A stretch of 64,000 nt of DNA, taken from the NCBI GenBank assembly GCA_013396915.1, contig VWZL01002575.1:30579-94578 (forward strand). Direction: 5' to 3'. This document shows, piece after piece, positions 12,330 through 22,500 of the stretch. The notes beneath the pieces are model-generated. The model was not told the origin of the DNA. It made no database searches and saw only the letters and a list, made by a program, of their open reading frames with translations. Origin of the DNA: Stercorarius parasiticus. Its lineage: Eukaryota > Chordata > Aves > Charadriiformes > Stercorariidae. Position 1 is the stretch's first letter. Each line of letters begins with the position of its first letter. The position numbers and the translations under genes are program-made.

Positions 12330-13840
12330 ATGAAATGGGCCAGGGACCATTCTCCAGCCTGGAGGCCAACTGGCATAGCACAACTTTCCTCCTTTTGGCT
12401 AAACTCTCTTATCTTCAAAAACTGAGCGGCTGCATTCAGGCTGTTTAGTGGGCACTGTCCCTGGCTTGTGCTGTCTCCCCAGCCTTGCCTGAGCATTTTC
12501 TTGGAAAGCTCTAGTTGCAGCAAGCCAGAGCTCTGCTAGGGCTGGGCTAACAACTCAACAGTGAAGCTGAGCACAGACCCCTGCACGTGCCCACGGCCTG
12601 ACACTGCTTGGTTTACGGGTATAGGCATAACCATGGAAACTGCTCTGAATATTTGTGCAGAAGAGGCTTATGGATGGCAAATAAATCCAGCACTGTAGAT
12701 TTCCAATGTGAAGTGCACTTACAGAGCTCTGTAAGAATTTGATGGATTGTAGCTGCAAAGTGCTGCTTAACTGTGAAAATGGGTTATTTCTGTGCTATCC
12801 TATCATTGTCACAGTTTTTAGAAATTATATCTCCTTTTATGTACTGGGTAAGGGGACATAATTGTTTAATGGTGACTTTAAGAAATAAAGGTGTCTCTCA
12901 AGAAATAGCAAATGACAGTAGCCTGGTTTTTACCCTCTCCCTCGGTGATAAGGACCGAACAGCCTCACAGCTAGGAAGTCAACATGTTGTAGTGGCCATA
13001 TTTCCACTCAACCAGCGTAAGCTGTTCGAAAACACTGTGCCTGTAGCCTCCTCGCACACACATCAGCTATGCCCTCCCTTCCCTCCGCTGGCCCTGCCAG
13101 CATGGCCAGAGGGTTTATAGTGACAGGCTAACCTGAATCTGTGCATGCCAGGAGTGACAGGACTTCCCTGCTTGAAGTCCTGCAGTCAGAGCTCAACAAG
13201 AGCAAATCCTTGCATAACCAGCAGCCTTCCCTGCAGATTTCCAGTGATGGAGAGTAGCTACGCACTCAGGTGCCAGCCTTGATGCACTGCGTCCGATAAC
13301 TAATCACAAAATGCGTAGATACTTTCTGCAGCTACTCATTAGTTTGACATGTCGTAGCCAAGCGTGCAATCTTTCTTAGCAACGCTTGGAAAACTGCAAA
13401 TCTAACCTGATCAATTAGACTACAGGTTTATTTTCTAATTTCTGTTGGTCTTTCTCTCTAACCAGTGTTATCATTGTCGGCATCCTCAATACTTAACTTC
13501 ACACACAAGATCTATGCAATTAGATTCACAATTTTCCTTTTGGATTTTAAAGGTACACATTAATTGGTATGCTCATTCACAAATAGTTAAATGGTCCCAA
13601 ATAATTTTTTTATAGTGTGAAGAGTCTACTGTTACCAAGTTTGCGCATGCTTACATGTGTAAGCTAACTGATGAACCGTCAGTCATGCTTCATAGCTAGG
13701 GAAGCTTTTCCGGGGATTTCTTTAATCCCCACTTTGGATCTTTGAACCTCCTTCCAGTTACACATTTTTTGTTTGAATAATAACACCAGAATTACATTAA
13801 TTCCAGAAGCAAGATTGGCAGCCAACATCACAGTGACACA
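12330..13840. other. Non-repetitive stretch, possible conserved element
   Basis: No gene or transposon recognised. The part from about 13270 to 13720 is AT-rich, free of simple repeats and holds several homeodomain-type TAAT cores. It has the look of a vertebrate conserved non-coding element, but this cannot be established from one sequence. Confidence 0.35.
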
Positions 13841-13844
13841 GAAT

Positions 13845-14040
13845 AATTCAGAGGGGGCTCTAGACTAATGTAAAAGTAGGGTCTACACTGAATTCGGATC
13901 AGGCTGCTCAGGAATTTATCCTGCTGCATCTTGAAAACCTCTGAGAACATCCTACAATTGTTACCACGGTGAAAAAAATTTCCTTCTGTCAGTATCTCCC
14001 CATTCCAAATTTTGCCCATTCTCTTCATCCCCCTACTTGC
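13845..14040 (-). mobile_element. Possible old CR1 remnant
   Basis: On the minus strand the segment resembles the 3'-terminal part of ORF2 in older CR1 copies: a 'KRMGKIWNGEILTEGNFF' reading near 13975-14028, followed by sequence that would correspond to the C-terminal region. The match is diffuse, and the assignment rests partly on the adjacent CR1 3' end in the same orientation. Confidence 0.35.
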
Positions 14041-14055
14041 ACCACGGCAAAAATA

Positions 14056-14105
14056 GGATAGGATAGGATAGGATAGGATAGGATAGGATAGGATAGGATA
14101 GGATA
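14056..14105. repeat. (GGATA)10 microsatellite
   Basis: Ten perfect tandem GGATA units, with a partial unit before them. The array directly abuts the 3' end of a minus-strand CR1 (14106 onward), so it sits where the element's tail repeat should be. Confidence 0.98.
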
Positions 14106-14180
14106 TTTCAGTTAGACGGGACCTACAACAACCATCTAGTCCAACTGCCTGACAACTTCAAGGCTGACCAAAAGTTAAAG
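14106..14180 (-). mobile_element. CR1 LINE 3' UTR end
   Basis: The plus strand reads 'tttcagttagacgggaccta' and continues with 'catctagtccaactgcctga', a typical reverse-complemented CR1 3' UTR end. It runs only about 75 bp before sequence of an LTR takes over. The GGATA array stands at its 3' terminus. Confidence 0.8.
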
Positions 14181-14596
14181 GAAGGAACTACCAACAGGAA
14201 AGACCAAAAGGAGAGACCTGTTGAAAAGGAACGAGCGGCAGAGACAATGTGTGATGAACTGACCATAACTCCCATTGCCCGTCCCTCTGCGTCACTCCCA
14301 CATTGGGAGCGAAGTTTAGCCTGGGAAGAAGGGAGAGGTAGGGGAGAAGGTGTTTTAGGATTTGGTTTTATTTCTCATTACCCTACTCTGATTTGATTGG
14401 TAATAAATTAAATTAATTTCCCTAAGCTGAGTTTGTTTTGCCCATGATGGTAATAGCTGAGTGATCTCTCCCTGTCCTTATCTTGACCAACGAACCTTTC
14501 ATTATATTTTTTCTCCCCCTGTCCACCTGAGGAAGGGAGTGATAGAGTGGCTTTGGTGGGCACCTGGCATCCAGACAGAGTCAACCAACCACAACA
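14181..14596 (+). mobile_element. Partial ERVL-like LTR (5' part missing)
   Basis: The plus strand carries the downstream half of an avian ERVL-type LTR. It has a purine-rich stretch, a GTGATGAACTGACC block, a T-rich stretch, an AATAAA poly(A) signal at 14402-14407, a 'gtgatctctccctgtcctta' segment and the terminal CA at 14595-14596 preceded by CCACAA. The start (TG end and most of U3) is missing, so it is a fragment of a solo LTR. No gag, pol or env sequence adjoins it. The family name cannot be fixed without a repeat library. Confidence 0.75.
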
Positions 14597-14830
14597 TAAT
14601 AAACAGAACAGGTCATACTACAGACCCCCAAGGAAGTCCACATGTTACTGGCCTCCACATTAAGTATAACGCATTAATTACTGAGCCTGATGACACAGAC
14701 AGTTACCTTCCCCAATCTCATAGCCACCCAGCCATCTCATAATATCCCAACTTGGGTAAAAGGAAGTTATCAGAGACAATGTCAAAAGCCTTGCCAAACT
14801 CAAGGTAGACATCATCATATTTCTCTCTCA
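14597..14830 (-). mobile_element. CR1 reverse-transcriptase fragment
   Basis: Read on the minus strand, 14771-14815 gives VYLEFGKAFDIVSDN, the motif-A region of CR1 reverse transcriptase. It is followed leftward by a degenerate GW---WLWD---RVV region and a WRPVT-GLPWGSV block (equivalent to [20 protein letters not shown]) near 14600-14660. Several stops are present, so it is non-functional. It directly abuts the end of the LTR fragment. Confidence 0.75.
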
Positions 14831-14839
14831 TCAGCAATT

Positions 14840-15911
14840 CTGGGCTTTTATCCTTTTAAGGATCAAAATATTCCCTTCAGCCACAGCATGTTTAGCATCC
14901 CATATTACGTTCAGAGCACTTGCTCTGAGACTAGATTTCTCCCTCAGCCTATAGCCATGTCATTGTTTGATCCTTGGTATAACCTTAATAACTTAACTTA
15001 ATCTTGATCTTTGGCCATGTTTAGAATGTGCATTGCTGGCTGGAACCCAGATCACTGAAATATCAAGACCGCTGTGTTTCCATGACCTACTCTCATATTC
15101 TTTCTGGCACATTATGTAGTATTTATTATGGAGCTGCCAATCAGACAAAGAAATGGACCTGTTCACTTTTTTGTTATTGCTATCATCTGCTCTGGATAAT
15201 GCAGCCTTTACAAGAATCACCAGGAGCTACATTTTAATGAGGTTTTGCTTTAGTTTATCCAGAGGCACGTCAGTAGCACCGTAGCACTGCTGAACCTGAA
15301 GACAACACAGACTGGAGACTTTCTACAAAATGAGTAAATTCTTTCTGTTAACAGCCTCTCTGCTGGCAGTAGTACCTGTTCGTGTCTTTTTTACCTCGTG
15401 ATCTGTGTGAGCCTGCTACTCTCCCACTCCTAAAGTTTTGCCTGGTTTGCTCTGCTCACTGCGAAACCAGAAGAGGAGACACTTTCCTTGTCTGCAAAAG
15501 CAGCAGAGAGACATTCTGCCTTAAGGAAATATTTAGAGGCAGGAGTCTTCTCTTGGGTTCCTTGCCTCATTCCAAGTTAACTGTATGATATTTATTTTTT
15601 CTTATATTATTCACACTATTGATAGCAGTGACTTTTTCATCCCAAACAAAATTCCCAATGAAACATGTGAGCTGCTAAGACAGAATTCATCACCATCCAA
15701 ACCTGGATCTTAGGTCAAGTGTCACTTAATAATCTCTTACATGAAATCTAATGAGAAAATCTAGAATATACCTTAAGGAAAAGTGTAATTTAAAGAGCAG
15801 AACCTGTACTTGTTTATCTGAATCACATTTATAATGCACAAGAAAAAAAAAATCATGTATCATTTCCCACAAATGTCTTTACCTTTGTGTTTATAGTACT
15901 TCTTTTTATAC
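14840..15911. other. Intervening stretch, no gene seen
   Basis: No recognisable gene. The left part may contain further, unrecognisably decayed CR1 sequence belonging to the fragment at 14597-14830. Only short open frames occur (75 codons or fewer). Confidence 0.45.
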
Positions 15912-16496
15912 TGGTTTTGGCTGGGATAGAGTTAAATTTCTTCATAGCAGCTTGTATAGGGCTGTGTTTTGGATTTGTGCTGGAAACAGCATTGGTGACA
16001 CAGGGATGTTTTTGTTATTGCTGAGCAGTGCTTATACAGAGTCAAAGCCTTTTCTGCTCCTCATACCACCCCACCAGTGAGGAGGCTGGGGGTGCACAAG
16101 GAGCTGGGAGGGGACACAGCTGGGACAGCTGACCCCAGTTGACGAAATTTCATACCATATGACATCATGCTCAGAAATAAAAGCAGCGGGAAGAAGAAGG
16201 AAGTAGGGGACACTCGGAGTGATGGCCTTTTGTGTTCCCAAGTAGCCATTATGCGTGATGGAGCCCTGCTTTCCTGGAGATGGCTGAACACCTGCCTGCC
16301 GATGAGAAGTAGTGAATTAATTTCTTGTTTTGCTTTGCTTGTGTGTGTGGCTTTTGCTTTATCTATTAAATTGTCTTTATCTCAACCCACGAGTTTTCTC
16401 ACTTTTACCCTTCCAATTGTCCATCTCATCCCTCCAGGGGAGAGTAAGCGAGCGGCTGGGTGGGGGTCAGCTGCCTGCTGGGGTTTAACCACAACA
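15912..16496 (+). mobile_element. Nearly full-length solo ERVL-like LTR
   Basis: A 585-bp segment begins TGGTTTTGGCTGGGATAGAG and ends AACCACAACA, matching the architecture of a common avian ERVL LTR as I remember it. Promoter-like elements lie in order: TGACATCA (CRE/AP-1-like) at 16160-16167, a TATA-like AAATAAAAG at 16175-16183, and an ATTAAA poly(A) signal at 16365-16370. No internal retroviral sequence flanks it, so it is a solo LTR formed by LTR-LTR recombination. The five bases before (TATAC) and after (CTTTT) do not match, so no target-site duplication is visible. It shares the end pattern with the fragment at 14181-14596, but the two sequences differ and are not the LTR pair of one provirus. 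Confidence 0.88.
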
Positions 16497-17145
16497 CTTT
16501 TCATTGATTTCAACCCTACATTCCAGTCTAATGTTTTCTCAAAATCCAACTAAGGATGTTTGTGTGTGGAACAAAATAATGAATTTTTACTTTCCTGCTC
16601 TGGCACCACTGGAGCAGAGGAACTCCTCCTTTCCCTCTTGCCGAAATAAAATAAAATGAAACCAGAGAAAGATGAGCACAGAACTGTTTCCAATACAAAG
16701 ATATGTCTGAACTTTCCCCATTTTCACATAAAATGACAGAGTGAACGGCTCCACTAATTTAATTCCCATTTGCTTTGCTGTAATATACCCTTTTTAAAGG
16801 TTAGAAGTCCATCTGCTTATTCTTCCATCAGAGACTCGGCACAGTTCCAGCTGCAGATGTGGCAGCTCCAGTGCAAAATGAGCAACAGCTTAAACAGTCT
16901 CATTGCCAGCCCAAAATGTGACAGCTTTTTCTCTTGAAGGAAAAAATATATATATTCCAAATCAGTATTTTGTTAACAGGTCCACAAATAAGAACACTAA
17001 ACAGGGCAGGCCAGTCAGTAATGGACAAAAACTGTGATTCTGGGAACCCTGATAGACAGATCTCCTGCTCTCAGTAACTCACAGAATCACATTTCTTTGC
17101 CTGTCATTCCAGAGAAATTTTGAAGGACACGGAACTAAGACTAAA
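16497..17145. other. Short non-repetitive stretch
   Basis: No gene or repeat recognised between the LTR and the CR1 element. A short ATATATAT run occurs near 16946-16956. Confidence 0.45.
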
Positions 17146-17149
17146 CTTC

Positions 17150-19560
17150 AGATGTGAATGGTGACCCCAGCAGCGTGTCAGTAGGGGATGGTTTTAGTCG
17201 TATTTTGCAGCATGAAGTTAGAGACACTAAAGACGTTAGAAGTCAGAGACGTGCGCACACCTGCAGGGCTATGATCTTATTGGCATCACAGAGACGTGGC
17301 AGGGTGGCTCCTATGGCTGGAGCGTTGGAATGGAAGGATACAGGCTCTTTAGGAAGGACAGGCAAGGGAGACAAGGAGGAGGTGTCGCCCTCTGTGTCAA
17401 GGACCAGCTGGAGTGCATGGAGCTTCTCCTGGGGATGGATGAGAAGCTGACCAAGAGCTTATGGATCAGGATAAAAGGGAGGGCAGGGACTGGTGACACT
17501 ATAGTGGGGGTCTGCTACAGGCCACCCAACCAGGAAAACCGAGCAGATGAGGGCCTCTACAGACAGACAGAAGCAGCCTCACCTTCACAAGCCCTGGTCC
17601 TCATGGGGGACTTCAATGACCCTGATATCTGTTAGAGGGACAACACAGCAGGGCATAAGCAATCCAGAAGGTTCCTGTAATGCCTCAATGATAAATTCCT
17701 TCTCCAAGTGTTAGAGAAGCCAACAAGGAGAGGTGCCATGCTGCACCTTGTCTTTACCAACAAGGAGAGGCTGATGGGGACTGTGAAGCTCAACAGCAGG
17801 TTTGGTTGCAATGACCATGAAATGGAGTTCAAGATCTTTAGGGTGGCAAGGAGGTGTCACAGTAAGCTCGCTACCCTGGACATCAGAGAGCAGACTTTGG
17901 CCTGTTCAGGGATCTGCTTGGTAGACTACCATGGGATAAAGCCCTGGAGGGAAGAAGGGCCCAAGAAAGCTGGTTAATATTCAAGGATCACCTCCTCCAA
18001 GCTCAGAAAGGATGCATCCCAACAAAGAGGTAGTCAGGAAAAAAAAAAAAAAACCAAGGCCTGCATGGATGAACAAGGAGCTCCTGGACAAACTCTAATG
18101 CAAAAAGAAAGCCTACAGAGAGGGGAAACAAGGATAGGTAGCACAGGAGGAATACAGCAAAATTGTCTGAGCAGCCAGGGATAAGGTTAAGAAAGCTAAA
18201 ACCCTGATAGAATTAAATCTGGCCAAGGATGTCAAGGGCAACAAGAAAAGCTTCTATAGGTATGTCAGTAATAAAAGGAAGACTAGGGAAAATGTGGGTC
18301 CACTCAGGAAGCAAGCAGGAGACGTAGTCACCCAGGCTATGGACAAGACTGAGGTACTCAACAAATTTTTGCCTCAGTCTTCACAGACAAGTGCTCTAGC
18401 CACACCACCCAAGTAACAGAAGGCGAAGGCAGGGACTGGGAGAATGAGGAACAACCTACTGTAGATGAAGACCATGTTCGAGACCATCTAAGGAACCTGA
18501 AGGTGCACAAGTCCACGGGACCTGATNAAGGAACCTGAAGGTGCACAAGTCCACGGGACCTGATGCGGTGCATCCACCAGTCCTGAGGGAACTGATGGAT
18601 GAAGTTGCTAAGCCATTATCCATCGTATTTGAGAAATCATGGCAGTCCAGTGAAGTTCCTGCTGACTAGAAAAGGGGAAACATAACCTCCATTTCTAAAA
18701 AAGGAAAAAAGAAAGATCTGGGGAACTACAGGCCGGTCAGTCTCACCTCTGTTCCCAGCAAGATCATGGAGCAGATCCTCCTGGAAACTCTACTAAGGCA
18801 CATGGAAAATAAGGAGCTGACTGGTGACAGCCAACATAGCTCCACTAAGGGCAAAAGTGCCTGACAAATTTGGTGGCCTTCTACAACGGGGTTACAGCAT
18901 TGATGGATAAGGGAAGAGCAACTGATATCATCTACCTGGATTTACGCACAGCATTTGACACTGTCCCACATGACACCCTGGTGTCTAAATTGGAGAGACA
19001 TGGATTTGATGGATGTACCACTCAGTGGATACCGAATTGGCTGGAGTTGTGGTCAATGGCTCGACGTCCGAGTGGCGATCAGTGACGAGTGGTGCTCCTC
19101 AGAGGTTGGTACTGGGACCAGTGCTGTTTAACATCTTTGTTGGAGACATGGACAATGGGATTGAGTGCATCCTCAGCAAGTTTGTCAATGACACCAAGTT
19201 GTGTGGTGTGATTGATGCGCTGGAGGGAAGGGATACCATCCAGAGGGACCTTGACAGGCTTGAGAGGTGGGTCCATGCAAACCTCATGAAGTTCAACCAG
19301 GCCAAGTGAAAGGTCCTGCACCTGGGTCAGGTCAATCCCAAGCACAACTACAGGCTGGGTGGAGAATAGTTTAAGAGCAGCCCCGAGGAGAAGGACTTGG
19401 AGGTGTTGGTGGATGAGAAGCTCAACATGAGCCAGCAATGTGCACTCACAACCCAGAAAACTAACCGTATCCTGGGCTACATCAAAAGAAGCGTGGCCAG
19501 CAGGTCGAGGGAGGTGATTCTGCCCCGCTACTTTGCTCTCATGAGACCCCACCTGGAGTA
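17150..19560 (+). mobile_element. Long decayed CR1 LINE with EN and RT regions, 3' end missing
   Basis: The plus strand carries ORF2 of a CR1 non-LTR retrotransposon in several frames. In order: an endonuclease region (GITETWQG near 17275-17300, a KDRQGRQGGGVALCVKD block at about 17357-17405, MGDFNDPDIC at 17603-17632 with the following Trp codon changed to TAG, and CNDHEM near 17809-17826); the linker; then the reverse transcriptase ([17 protein letters not shown] near 18724-18772; [11 protein letters not shown] near 18931-18963; a degenerate VTSGAPQR block; and FVND at 19181-19192). Normal CR1 has FADD at this catalytic site, so the enzyme is dead. The element stops inside an RPHLEY block near 19560, with no C-terminus or 3' UTR, which is unusual for a LINE. 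It is a pseudogene of the element. Confidence 0.96.
18490..18564. repeat. 37-bp perfect duplication around a single N
   Basis: Bases 18490-18526 are repeated exactly as 18528-18564, with one N at 18527 between them. In CR1 this segment ([12 protein letters not shown]) occurs once. An exact copy on both sides of an N is what overlapping contig ends look like when they are joined without merging. Confidence 0.97.
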
Positions 19561-19564
19561 CTCC

Positions 19565-22500
19565 CTGGAGTATTAAGGAAAGCAATTGCACCTTGACTTT
19601 CTCTGTTTGTGCTGTGTGTGTTGGTTTCTGATCTCCGGCTATTAGTCCCCTTTGTGAAAGTCTGCTTCCCTCCAAAGCTCCACTTACAGCTCTTTTCAAG
19701 ACTACCAACTAAAGCTTCTTCTTGGCCTGCACCGTAGAAGAGAAAATGACTACTAAGATATTTCCCGGGATAGTTTTTAAGATCATTCTGTTCATCTACA
19801 TCTACCTCTACCCTCTTCATCTCTCATTCACCTGGAAAGCACCAACCCCTCTGCTAACTGTCTAGGGGTTTGGCTGTGTTCCTAAGGCCAGTCCCGGAGA
19901 ACCACCCCTTAAACACAACGTTCTCAGAAACCCCCATCTGCCCTTTTCTATTCAGTCTACTTAAAAGTAAAAATCCTTTACTTCTTTTCCTGAACAATAC
20001 CCCCTTCTGTATGGAAAGCACTCAGCTCCTCCACAGCAGGGACTGACCCAAAGGTGTCCTTTGAAGAGGCTATCAGAGGCTTCAGCTCCATGAACTGGCT
20101 TTATTGCCCATGAGGGTTTTATATACCTTCAACACAGTATATTTTTTATCCTTTTATAGCCTGTTATAAATAAGACAATGGTCACTTCCTATTGTTTCTA
20201 GAATGGCTTCCTGTCTTGGTAAAGGTCAGGGAACAAATCGGCTCACACAACTTATAACTTCTCGAGAAGCATTGGTAAGGCAGGACAGGAATACCTGAGC
20301 AGAGGCTGCTTGTGCTCTACCTTGAATAGAAAAAGGCCTGTAATTCTGGCAGCATACACAAGCATCACTTTTCAAATATAAAAATCCTCCCACTAGATAT
20401 TGAAAATTGGGCAAGGGCCAGCAGTGTTAAACGGAAGGCAGCACTTGTTCTGCTCTCAAAGAAGGGCTGATTTGGAAGAAGCGTAGCACAGTCCTGATAA
20501 ATCTCCCTTAGTTCTGGAGGTGCAATATGTCAGCAGCATGAGAGGGAGTGAGCAGGAGAAACAGAAGCTAAAAAAGCCACAAGGATACTGTGGTCAGGAT
20601 CATGCAATTGAAGATCAGACATTCAATCTGGAAATGGTAACAGGGAAGAAAAGCAAGGGAGCACAGTGAGAAGCTATGGGCTATTAGAGATAATAGAAAA
20701 AAGTCTTTTGACAGAGCAAGGGGACTCCTACGAACTGTAGATTAAAGCCCAACTTGCTGTACTGGAGGGATGGAGCTGGTTAACCTGATGTATGTTCCTG
20801 CTGTAACAGGCACGAACACAACAGACAGATGGATGTCAGGAAGAGAGTTTGACTGGGCAGCAACATGAAATTTCTTTGCTCTCCTTGCTGGAATATTGCT
20901 GGAAAAGGATATTACAAATATATCCATGCAGGAAAAAAAATCTATTTTCATATCAGCTGCATTAGTGATGCTTCTCCTTGAAGAAAATCCTTACCTACAA
21001 AGAAATAAGCAGTTAACAGCAAGGGAGAAAAGGTGTGCTTCTGGTTATGTGTCTGACACATGCTAAAATCACAAGACAATAGAGGAAAGAGAGCTGAGCT
21101 GAAAGAGAAACTCAAATGTGTTCTGAGCACTTTCTGGGGTCCAAAGTGAAGAGGAATAGAGGTTATCATGGAAAATAAATGCACTTTTTCATAGGCAAAG
21201 GTGGAAGGCAGGAAGTGACCTGGTGGAGAAGTTTGAGACCAGGTTTGCTGCTGAAGTTTTCCTATAGAAAAGACTAGACAGACACAGAGGTCTAGATGAA
21301 CCCTATGGATGTCAAAGCAAGAATAGCACCCTCTGAAGTAACAAAGCAGATATGTGGCTTCAACAGTGTGAAGAAATAATCTCCAGGAACACACTTCTCT
21401 CACATCAGGCTTTCTTAAGGATTATGTTTGATTTTCACAAAAAAATGCAGTGTCACCAAAGCAGAAGATGCAGGAAGAAGGTAGAAGCAGAAGGATCCAA
21501 TGGGTCCTGGGTTTCCGGACATGCAGATCCCCACAATGAGTCCTAGGTAAGACTGCATCTTCTTTCCTTTGACTGTCATTTCACTATTTCATCATCACTT
21601 TAACCTCCATCTTCTCTTACAGTGCTATTTTGAAAGACACACAGCCTGGAAACGTTTCCTTATGTGTCTATGCAACCATATTGTTCCCCTCTGTACCTTC
21701 TTCATGCCTTCAGTGGTTTCCAGGACAGTCCTGAGAGACACTGTTGCGTTGCCGGGTGCAAAGTTCTTGCTGAAGGGAAAAAATGATACCTTTAGTGTGT
21801 TTTCTGTGACTTCAGAGTATGCTGTAAAACAGAAAAGTTTGATAAACCCCATTTAGGAAAGTAGGAAATGCAGAGCACAAGCCTCTCCTTAGATCTACAA
21901 CAGCCCCCAGGACCCACTGAAAATTAAAACAAACCCTTTATTTTGGATATGAGATTGTTGGTCTTTCCCTCCTTACCTCAGGAATTTTGTGTCAGAATAC
22001 AAATTTGAGCCCATCTCTCCCTGAGACCCGTCTCTCCCTGGACCACTCCCCTTCAGTGACTTACCCTGTTCAGCACAAGGAAGAGGTTTGCATCTTCATG
22101 GCTCTTCATCCCCCTGCATTACCTGTGTTCTGCCGGAGAAAAATGAAACATTTAGCAGCAGAGACAGTAATTTTTTTTTCTATACATTTTACCAGTCGTA
22201 TGCATTTTTAACAATTAAAAATCATTGTCTTTTTTAGCATATCTAACTTAGGCAGCATGAGATCACTTTGTTTTAACCAAAGACCCCACCCAGTTTATTA
22301 CATGATCCACCAGGCTTCAGATAAATCCAATTTAAACTAGTCAAGCTTAAAAAAAAATCCTAACACAAACTGTCAGATTTGTTAACAGTAATTTTCCCTT
22401 GTATTATTCAGGACATAATTCAATAAAAACTGTATAAAGCCAAAATATGATAGCTAGGGTGAGGCAACAGTTTTGTATCACCTAAGCATACACTATACTT

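Noticed and set aside
14181..16496. The two LTRs as the ends of one provirus
   Set aside because: They share only the general end pattern; their sequences differ, the left one is partial, and no gag, pol or env sequence lies between them.
19079..19708. 209-codon minus-strand open frame
   Set aside because: It is mostly antisense to the CR1 reverse-transcriptase region (19079-19560), and its last part runs into flanking unique sequence. Long antisense frames are common over this ORF; there is no domain of its own.
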